A stretch of 20,146 nt of DNA, from assembly GCF_001050015.1 (NCBI RefSeq), contig NZ_CVTB01000301.1:1-20146 (forward strand), read 5' to 3'. Made by a program: the position numbers and the translations under genes. This DNA comes from Mycolicibacterium malmesburyense. GTDB lineage: Bacteria > Actinomycetota > Actinomycetes > Mycobacteriales > Mycobacteriaceae. Within the stretch, counting starts at the first letter, position 1; the number at the start of each line of letters is the position of its first letter. The notes beneath the pieces were generated by a model that had not been told where the DNA came from, ran no database searches, and worked only from the letters and a program-made list of their open reading frames with translations. Below are positions 14,470-20,146 of this stretch, one piece after another.

Positions 14470-16317
14470 TTAGAAGGCCGCCTCGTCCAGTTCCATCACC
14501 TCGTTGTCGAGGTTCTCGATGATCTGACGCGTGCTGGTCAGCATCGGCAGGAAGTTCTTCGCGAAGAACGACGCCACCGCGACCTTGCCCTCGTAGAAGG
14601 ACCGGTCGTCGGCTGTCGAACCAGCACCGACACCGGCATCGAGCTTGTCGATGGCCACCGCGGCGTGCTGCTGCAGCAGCCAGCCGATGACCAGATCGCC
14701 GACGCTCATCAGGAAGCGCACCGAGCCCAGGCCGACCTTGTACAGCTCGGTCGGGTTCTCCTGCGCCGCCATCAGATAGCCGGTGAGCGACGCGGCCATG
14801 GCCTGCACGTCCTCCAGGGCGGTGGCCAGCAGCGCACGCTCGGCCTTGAGCCGGCCGTTGCCCGACTCGTTCTTGACAAACTGCTCGATCTGCCCGGCCA
14901 CGTGGGCCAGCGCCGCACCCTTGTCGCGGACGATCTTGCGGAAGAAGAAGTCCTGCGCCTGGATGGCGGTGGTGCCCTCGTAGAGCGAGTCGATCTTGGC
15001 GTCGCGGATGTACTGCTCGATCGGGTAGTCCTGCAGGAAGCCGGAACCACCCAGGGTCTGCAGGCTCTCGGTGAGCTTGGCGTAGGCCTGCTCGGAGCCG
15101 ACGCCCTTGACGATCGGCAGCAACAGGTCGTTGACCCGGGCCGCCAACTCGGCGTCCACATCGTGCACGGCCTTGGCCACCGGGGCGTCCTGGTATGTCG
15201 CCGTGTAGAGGTACAGCGCACGCAGACCCTCGGCGTAGGCCTTCTGGGTCATCAGCGAACGACGCACGTCGGGGTGGTGCGTGATGGTGACGCGCGGGGC
15301 CGTCTTGTCGGTCATCTGCGTCATGTCGGCGCCCTGCACACGCTCCTTGGCGTACTCGAGAGCGTTGAGGTAGCCGGTCGACAGCGTGGCGATCGCCTTG
15401 GTGCCCACCATCATTCGGGCCTGCTCAATGACGTCGAACATCTGCGCGATGCCGTCGTGTACCTCGCCGACCAGCCAGCCGACGGCGGGGGTGCCGTGTT
15501 GACCCAGCGAGAGCTCACAGGTGGCCGAGACCTTCAGGCCCATCTTGTGCTCGACGTTGGTGACGAAGACACCGTTGCGCTCGCCGGGCTCACCGGTCTC
15601 CGGATCGAAGTGGAACTTCGGCACGAAGAACAGCGACAGACCCTTGGTGCCCGGGCCTGCGCCCTCGGGGCGGGCCAGCACCAGGTGCATGATGTTCTCG
15701 AACAGGTCGTCGGAATCACCCGAGGTGATGAAGCGCTTGACGCCGTCGATGTGCCAGGTGCCGTCGGGCTGCTGCACGGCCTTGGTGCGGCCGGCGCCGA
15801 CGTCGGAGCCCGCGTCGGGCTCGGTCAGCACCATGGTGGCGCCCCAATTGCGCTCGGCGGCCAGCACGGCCCACTTCTTCTGCTCGTCGGTGCCGTTGTT
15901 GTAGAAGATCTCGCACATGCCCGCGCCCATCGCGTACATGTAGGCCGCGGGGTTGGCGCCGAGAACGTGCTCGATCAGCGCCCACTGCAGCGCGCGGGGC
16001 ATCGGCATACCGCCGAGTTCCTCGGCGAGGCCGACCTTGTCCCAGCCGCCCTCGAGCAGCGCGCGCATCGACTTCTTGAACGAGTCGGGCAGCGTCACCG
16101 CGTGGGTGTTGGGGTCGAATGTGGGGGGATTGCGGTCCGCGTCGGCGAACGACTCGGCGATCGGGCCCTCAGCCAACCGGGCGATCTCGCCGAGCATCTC
16201 GCGGGCGGTGTCGACGTCCAGATCGGAGTAGTCGCCCTCGCCCAGCGCCTTGTCAACGCCGAAGACCTCGAACAGGTTGAATACCTGGTCACGAACGTTG
16301 CTCTTATAGTGGCTCAC
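14470..16317 (-). CDS. fadE5: Acyl-CoA dehydrogenase FadE5
   Basis: A 615-residue flavin-dependent acyl-CoA dehydrogenase of the long, AidB/ACAD-like mycobacterial type (M. tuberculosis Rv0244c is about 611 aa). Characterised FadE5 proteins accept a broad range of chain lengths. It oxidises acyl-CoA to trans-2-enoyl-CoA. Seen here are [12 protein letters not shown] (165-176) for FAD and substrate, [13 protein letters not shown] (257-269), [22 protein letters not shown] (421-442) and the catalytic base Glu447 in [16 protein letters not shown] 16317 has a strong AGGAGGA just upstream (16327-16321). The promoter carries TTGAGT (16417-16412), a 16-bp spacer and TATAGT (16395-16390), overlapped by two operator palindromes. 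Divergent from the dehydrogenase gene; ends at a strong terminator. Confidence 0.95.
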   Translation of the reverse strand: MSHYKSNVRDQVFNLFEVFGVDKALGEGDYSDLDVDTAREMLGEIARLAEGPIAESFADADRNPPTFDPNTHAVTLPDSFKKSMRALLEGGWDKVGLAEELGGMPMPRALQWALIEHVLGANPAAYMYAMGAGMCEIFYNNGTDEQKKWAVLAAERNWGATMVLTEPDAGSDVGAGRTKAVQQPDGTWHIDGVKRFITSGDSDDLFENIMHLVLARPEGAGPGTKGLSLFFVPKFHFDPETGEPGERNGVFVTNVEHKMGLKVSATCELSLGQHGTPAVGWLVGEVHDGIAQMFDVIEQARMMVGTKAIATLSTGYLNALEYAKERVQGADMTQMTDKTAPRVTITHHPDVRRSLMTQKAYAEGLRALYLYTATYQDAPVAKAVHDVDAELAARVNDLLLPIVKGVGSEQAYAKLTESLQTLGGSGFLQDYPIEQYIRDAKIDSLYEGTTAIQAQDFFFRKIVRDKGAALAHVAGQIEQFVKNESGNGRLKAERALLATALEDVQAMAASLTGYLMAAQENPTELYKVGLGSVRFLMSVGDLVIGWLLQQHAAVAIDKLDAGVGAGSTADDRSFYEGKVAVASFFAKNFLPMLTSTRQIIENLDNEVMELDEAAF

Positions 16318-16365
16318 AGTTCCTCCTCGGTGAGACGGCCACTTTGGTTGGGTACTTCTTGCTTA

Positions 16366-16383
16366 AGTTACCCACCAGTAACT
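16366..16383. promoter_or_regulatory. Operator A upstream of fadE5
   Basis: AGTTAC-CCACCA-GTAACT is an inverted repeat with perfect 6-bp arms. Its inner 14 bp (16368-16381) share the TTAC-N6-GTAA form of the fabG4/fadA2 operator. It starts at about the expected fadE5 transcription start (about 16383). Confidence 0.7.
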
Positions 16384-16389
16384 GCCCGA

Positions 16390-16417
16390 ACTATACCCAT
16401 CAGTAACTTCAACTCAA
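16390..16417 (-). promoter_or_regulatory. fadE5 promoter (-35 TTGAGT, -10 TATAGT)
   Basis: On the minus strand TTGAGT (16417-16412), 16 bp, TATAGT (16395-16390). Predicted start near 16383, giving a leader of about 65 nt. The -10 and spacer overlap operator B and the start overlaps operator A. Confidence 0.6.
16393..16406. promoter_or_regulatory. Operator B upstream of fadE5
   Basis: ATAC-CCATCA-GTAA differs from operator A (TTAC-CCACCA-GTAA) at 2 of 14 positions. The two centres are 25 bp apart. Operator B covers part of the -10 and the spacer of the fadE5 promoter. Confidence 0.6.
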
Positions 16418-16445
16418 ACCACCTGGAAACAATTCCTCTGGTCTA

Positions 16446-16463
16446 ACTAACCGCCCGGTTGGT
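16446..16463. promoter_or_regulatory. Second, different palindrome upstream of the dehydrogenase gene
   Basis: ACTAACCG-CC-CGGTTGGT has 7 of 8 arm positions complementary, with a perfect AACCG/CGGTT core. The sequence is unlike TTAC-N6-GTAA, so a different regulator is implied. A perfect TTGACA lies at 16484-16489 downstream, but no -10 with normal spacing follows it. Confidence 0.45.
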
Positions 16464-16554
16464 CGGGAGGTCCAAATCCGCAGTTGACAGGTGTCTGACC
16501 GGGCAATTCGGGTCATTGTGAAAATGGTCACGCGGGTCCGGATAGGGTGTGGCG

Positions 16555-17637
16555 ATGCTTCGCGTCGCGGTCTGGGGGACGGGCAACATGGGGTCGTCGG
16601 CCATCCGCTCAGCGGCCGCTTTTCCGGGGTTGGAACTCGCCGGCGTCATCACGTCCTCGCTGGACAAGGCCGGTAAGGACGCGGCCGAGTTCGCCGCGCT
16701 CGACGGGCCGACCGGGGTCACCGCCACCAGCGACGTCGACGCCGCGCTCGCGGGCTGCGACGCGGTGGCCTACATGGCGTCCGGCGATATCCGCCCCGAC
16801 GACGCCGTCGCCGACATCGAACGCTGCCTGCGCGCCGGCAGGCATGTGGTGACGCCGTCGCTGTACTCGCTCTACGACCCGCGCTCCGCGCCACCCGAAT
16901 GGGTCGACCGGCTCACCCGCGCCGCCGAGGAGGGCAATGCCACGCTGCTGGTCAGCGGCGTCGACCCCGGATGGGGTAACGACGCGCTCGCGGTGATCGC
17001 CGCCGGCCTGTGCACCCGGATCAAGTCCATCCACTGCCAGGAGATCTTCGACTACTCCACCTACAACCAGCCGTTCGCGGTGAAGGTCTCCTGCGGGTTC
17101 GGCGGGTCGATGGACGAGACCCCGATGATGCTGCTGCCGTCGATCCCGACGATGGTGTGGGGCGGCAACATCCGGCTGGTCGGGCGCAACCTCGGCATGG
17201 AGATCGACGAGATCTCCGAGGAGGTAGAGCGGCGCCCGCTCGAGGAGTCCGTCGAGACGGTGATGGGCACGTTCGACAAGGGCACCCAGGGTGCGTTCTG
17301 GCTGAAGGTGATCGGGAAGTCGGGCGGACGCGAACGCATCGTCATCGACCACATCACCCGCATCCACGCGTCCTGCGCGCCGGACTGGCCGTATCCCGAC
17401 GAGGGCGTCGGCGACCACCGGGTGATCATCGACGGCGACCCGCGGCTGACCATCACCACCCGCGCCGACGTGCCCGGAGGCACCCGCGCCGACGGCGGCA
17501 ACACCACCGCCGCCAACCGGCTGCTCGGCGCGATCGCCTGGCTGGCCGAGCAGAAACCCGGCATCTACGACGGGCTCGACGCACCGTTGCAGACGACGCT
17601 GCCGCCTGAGGTCCAGGCCCAGCGCTGGGCTCAATAG
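16555..17637 (+). CDS. Dihydrodipicolinate-reductase-like NAD(P) dehydrogenase (Rv0926c-like)
   Basis: A 360-residue protein with an N-terminal Rossmann fold, VAVWGTGNMGSSAI, GxGxxG at residues 8-13, and a C-terminal domain typical of the DapB-N-like NAD(P)-binding oxidoreductases of actinobacteria. It is not a true DapB: it is much longer and lacks the DapB substrate signature. ATG 16555 is chosen because AGGGTG lies 5 nt upstream; GTG 16549 is the alternative. Divergent from fadE5 and convergent with the pks. A gene of this type (called Rv0926 after its tuberculosis relative) is described next to fadE5 and pks in the GPL region of nontuberculous mycobacteria. Reaction and substrate unknown. 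Confidence 0.85.
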   Translation: MLRVAVWGTGNMGSSAIRSAAAFPGLELAGVITSSLDKAGKDAAEFAALDGPTGVTATSDVDAALAGCDAVAYMASGDIRPDDAVADIERCLRAGRHVVTPSLYSLYDPRSAPPEWVDRLTRAAEEGNATLLVSGVDPGWGNDALAVIAAGLCTRIKSIHCQEIFDYSTYNQPFAVKVSCGFGGSMDETPMMLLPSIPTMVWGGNIRLVGRNLGMEIDEISEEVERRPLEESVETVMGTFDKGTQGAFWLKVIGKSGGRERIVIDHITRIHASCAPDWPYPDEGVGDHRVIIDGDPRLTITTRADVPGGTRADGGNTTAANRLLGAIAWLAEQKPGIYDGLDAPLQTTLPPEVQAQRWAQ

Positions 17638-17640
17638 CCT

Positions 17641-17660
17641 CCTCGCGTGTCTCGGCGAGG
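17641..17660. terminator. Short hairpin between convergent dehydrogenase and pks genes
   Basis: CCTCGC (17641-17646) pairs with GCGAGG (17655-17660) over an 8-nt loop, filling nearly the whole 23-bp convergent gap. There is no T-run on either strand, so it is a weak or factor-assisted terminator at best. Confidence 0.35.
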
Positions 17661-20146
17661 TCAGCCGGCCCCCGAAACCTCCTGCGTCTCAGCTGGTTCC
17701 GCGTCGGGCAGCTGTCCGACGAGGTACTCGGCCAGCCCGCCGATCGTCGGATAGTCGAACACCGCGGTCGCGTTGATGGTGAACGCGCCACCGAACTGGC
17801 TGTGCAACCGGTTGCGCAGTTCGATCGCCATCAACGAATCGGTTCCGAGGTCCAGGAAGCGGCTGGTCGCCGCGGGCGGCTGGGCCAACCGCAGGAAGCC
17901 CTGCACCTCGCGTTGCAGGAACTCGGTGACGAATGCCGCGCGTTGCGGCACCGGAATCTCTTGCAGCTGACGCAGTAATTCGCTGTCGCCGACGGTTTCG
18001 CCTTCGGGACGGGGCAGCACGAGGTCCAGGATCGGCGGTCGGGCCGCACCCAACAGCTTCGCGGCCCGTTGCCAGTTGGCCTTGACGACGGTCGCCTGGC
18101 CGGTGCCGTTCGCCACGACCTCGCTGAGCGCGTTGAGCGCGGCCGACGGCGGCAGCGGCACCAGGCCCTGGGCGTTGAGGTTGGCGCGCACGGCTTCCGA
18201 CGACGCCATGCCGCCCTCGGCCCACGGCCCGAAGTTGACGCCGGTGGCCGGCAAGCCCTCGGCGCGGCGCCGCGCGACCAGGCCGTCGAGCAGCGCGTTG
18301 GCCGTCGCGTAGTTGGCCTGCCCAGGCGAGCCGAAGACACTCGACACCGACGAGGAGACGATGAAGAAGTCGAGATCGTCGGTCCGCGTCAACCGGTCCA
18401 GGTGGTATGCACCGAAGGCCTTGGGGCGCAACGTCGTCCGGAAGCGGTCGAGATCCTGCTGGGACAGCAGGGCATCGTCGAGCACCCCGGCCAGGTGTGC
18501 CACACCGGCCAGCGGCGGCAACTCCGCGCGGATCCGGTCGAGTAACCGTGCCACCTCGGCCTCGTCGCCGACGTCGGCGGCGAAGACGTGGATACGGCAC
18601 TTGTAGCGTTCGGTGATCTCGTCGATCGCGCGCTGCGCGTCCGCGCCGGGTTCGCGACGGCTGGTCAGCACGATGTCGCCGGCCCCGAGCTGCGCCAGGT
18701 ACGCCGCGGTGTGCAGACCGATCGCCCCGAGGCCGCCGGTGACCAGGTAGCTCCGATCGGGCCTGGGCTGCAACGGGTTCGGGATCTGCAGCACGATCTT
18801 GCCGATGTGGCGGGCCTGCTGCATGCGTCGGAACGCTGCCCTCGCCTCGGTGATCGGGTAGATCTCGGCCGGAAGCGGTGTCCACTCGCGGCTGGCCATC
18901 CCGTCCGAGACTTCGATCAACAATCGCTTGACGTGGTCAGGATTCTGCAAGGCGGTGAGATCCAATGCGATGATCTCGTAGGCGATATCGGGTCGGGCGG
19001 CCGCCATCTGCTCGGGTGTCCAGATGTCGCGCTTGGCGATCTCGGCGAAGCGACCGTTCTGGGCGGTGGCCCGTACGGTGGCTTCCACGAAACCCTCATT
19101 GGTCAGGCTGTTGAGTACGACGTCAACGCCCGCACCATCGGTGTCGGCCAGGATCTGATCAGCGAAATCCGTTGTACGCGAATCGTAGACATACTTCACG
19201 CCCATCTTGCGCAGCGTTTCACGCTTGTACTTGCTGGCGGTTGCGAACACGATCGCGCCGTGTTGCTGCGCCATCTGGACCGCGTAGAGTCCGACCCCAC
19301 CGCTGGCGGCGTGGATGAGAACGCGATCGCCGGCCTTCAACTGCGCCCAGTCGAACGCGAGCCGAACCGTCAGCGCCGCGGCGGGAATCGTCGCCGCCGC
19401 AACCGCGCTCAGCCCGTCCGGCACCGGCGCGACCAGCTGCGCCGGCACGTTGAAGCGGCTCGCGAACGCTCCTTGCATGAAGCCGTAGACGTGTTGGCCC
19501 ACCTCGAGGTCGGTCACACCGTCGCCTACGTGTGTGACCACGCCGGCGAAGTCGCCACCGATCGGCCCCGGGTCGCCGGGGTACAGGCCGAGAACGTTGA
19601 GCACGTCGCGGAAATTCAGCCCAGCGGCCTGCACACGGACCTGCACGTAGCCCTCCGCCGGTGGGGACAGCTCGGTTTCGGATAGCCGCAGATTGTCGAT
19701 CGCACCGCGTTCGGTGGGCGCGAGGACGTACTCCGAGGACCGCGGCACCGTGAGGTGGCCGCTTCGCGCCCAGGGCAACAGTCGGGAAGCCAGCAACTTC
19801 CCTTGACGCAGAGCAAGTTCCGGTTCGCCTACCGGTGCCGCCAACAGACCGGTCACCGCGCGCACCGCTTCCGGCGTGCCGTCACAGTCGACGAGCGTGC
19901 AACGTAGCGCCGGCTCCTCGTTGATCGTGGTGCGCCCGAGCCCCCACAGTGCCGCCTGCGCCGGGTCGACGGGCTCACCGGATTCCGTGGCCACCGCTCG
20001 TTCGGTGACGATCCACAGACCGTTCGGCAATTTCGCCTCACCACGTGCAACGGTGTGCACCGCGTCGAGGAGGTCGGCTATGTCGGCTTCGATCCGGGCT
20101 GCCGCGTCGGCGTTCGACTCTCCCGGCCGCGGCGGGGGTGCCCGCC
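17661..20146 (-). CDS. pks: Type I polyketide synthase, C-terminal 827 residues (ER-KR-ACP; cut by window edge)
   Basis: The C-terminal part of a highly reducing modular PKS, open to the right edge. In partial numbering, a KR structural half comes first (ALWGLGRTTINEEP, about 65-78). The enoylreductase at about 150-455 has NADPH-binding HAASGGVG at 278-285. The ketoreductase has TGGLGAIG at 469-476, LDD at 555-557 (B-type, predicting a 3R-hydroxyl) and catalytic Ser599, Tyr612 and Asn616. The ACP has the phosphopantetheine Ser770 in LGTDSLMA. No thioesterase follows; the protein ends 45 residues after the carrier helix region, so release needs another enzyme such as a Pap acyltransferase. By position next to fadE5 and the Rv0926-like gene this is probably the pks of the trehalose polyphleate/GPL locus. 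KS, AT and DH lie outside the window. Confidence 0.93.
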   Translation of the reverse strand, partial: RAPPPRPGESNADAAARIEADIADLLDAVHTVARGEAKLPNGLWIVTERAVATESGEPVDPAQAALWGLGRTTINEEPALRCTLVDCDGTPEAVRAVTGLLAAPVGEPELALRQGKLLASRLLPWARSGHLTVPRSSEYVLAPTERGAIDNLRLSETELSPPAEGYVQVRVQAAGLNFRDVLNVLGLYPGDPGPIGGDFAGVVTHVGDGVTDLEVGQHVYGFMQGAFASRFNVPAQLVAPVPDGLSAVAAATIPAAALTVRLAFDWAQLKAGDRVLIHAASGGVGLYAVQMAQQHGAIVFATASKYKRETLRKMGVKYVYDSRTTDFADQILADTDGAGVDVVLNSLTNEGFVEATVRATAQNGRFAEIAKRDIWTPEQMAAARPDIAYEIIALDLTALQNPDHVKRLLIEVSDGMASREWTPLPAEIYPITEARAAFRRMQQARHIGKIVLQIPNPLQPRPDRSYLVTGGLGAIGLHTAAYLAQLGAGDIVLTSRREPGADAQRAIDEITERYKCRIHVFAADVGDEAEVARLLDRIRAELPPLAGVAHLAGVLDDALLSQQDLDRFRTTLRPKAFGAYHLDRLTRTDDLDFFIVSSSVSSVFGSPGQANYATANALLDGLVARRRAEGLPATGVNFGPWAEGGMASSEAVRANLNAQGLVPLPPSAALNALSEVVANGTGQATVVKANWQRAAKLLGAARPPILDLVLPRPEGETVGDSELLRQLQEIPVPQRAAFVTEFLQREVQGFLRLAQPPAATSRFLDLGTDSLMAIELRNRLHSQFGGAFTINATAVFDYPTIGGLAEYLVGQLPDAEPAETQEVSGAG

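Noticed and set aside
14398..16446. 682-codon open frame antisense to fadE5
   Set aside because: The product is Arg/Gly/His/Val-rich without any domain, while the other strand encodes a complete FadE5. GC-rich codon bias keeps antisense frames open.
16484..16489. Perfect TTGACA as -35 of the dehydrogenase gene
   Set aside because: No TANNNT hexamer at 16-19 bp downstream, so it is not annotated as a promoter.
1..20146. tRNA, rRNA, CRISPR arrays, insertion sequences, attachment sites, phage genes
   Set aside because: None was seen. Gene order and composition are those of conserved chromosomal mycobacterial DNA.

Overview
The window looks like the chromosome of a rapidly growing mycobacterium (Mycolicibacterium or Mycobacterium type). 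It is very GC-rich, so long shadow reading frames are everywhere. It carries an arabinogalactan/LAM arabinofuranosyltransferase (AftD). Gene order follows the M. tuberculosis Rv0236c-Rv0244c block (aftD, Rv0236A, lpqI, tetR, htdX, fabG4, fadA2, fadE5) with characteristic differences. Species is not determined. Both ends cut a gene: an acyl-CoA synthetase on the left and a type I polyketide synthase on the right.

Layout. 1-1463 (minus): a phosphotriesterase-like lactonase followed after 1 nt by a FadD-type acyl-CoA synthetase. 1538-3088 (plus): an MFS_3-type exporter whose frame is closed by a TAA although a family-like C-terminal tail continues to a TGA at 3131. 3126-7512 (minus): aftD preceded by a 57-residue Rv0236A-type membrane protein. 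7621-9501 (plus): lipoprotein LpqI (NagZ-type glucosaminidase) and a TetR regulator. 9532-11805 (minus): fabG4-htdX. 11852-14241 (plus): fadA2 and an F420-type luciferase-like oxidoreductase. 14262-14399 (plus): a CRP-like site and a structured small RNA at the position of mycobacterial F6/ncRv10243. 14409-14451: bidirectional terminator. 14470-16317 (minus): fadE5. 16555-17637 (plus): a dihydrodipicolinate-reductase-like dehydrogenase. 17661-20146 (minus): the ER-KR-ACP end of a PKS. fadE5, the dehydrogenase and the pks together resemble the edge of the GPL / trehalose polyphleate locus of nontuberculous mycobacteria. No gene-free stretch exceeds 300 bases; the longest are 16318-16554 and 14242-14469, and both hold regulatory or RNA signals.

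How the genes fit together. FadE5 (acyl-CoA dehydrogenase), HtdX (R-specific enoyl hydratase), FabG4 (3-oxoacyl reductase/3-hydroxyacyl dehydrogenase) and FadA2 (thiolase) supply one enzyme for each step of a complete acyl-CoA cycle running through (R)-3-hydroxyacyl-CoA. The fabG4-htdX/fadA2 divergent promoter and the fadE5 promoter share a palindrome of form TTAC-N6-GTAA. At fadE5 it occurs twice, one copy overlapping the -10 and one sitting at the expected start site, which is the layout of a repressed promoter. This shared operator, the CRP-like site on the F6-like RNA promoter, and the neighbouring lipid PKS make a lipid-metabolism regulon the main story of the window.
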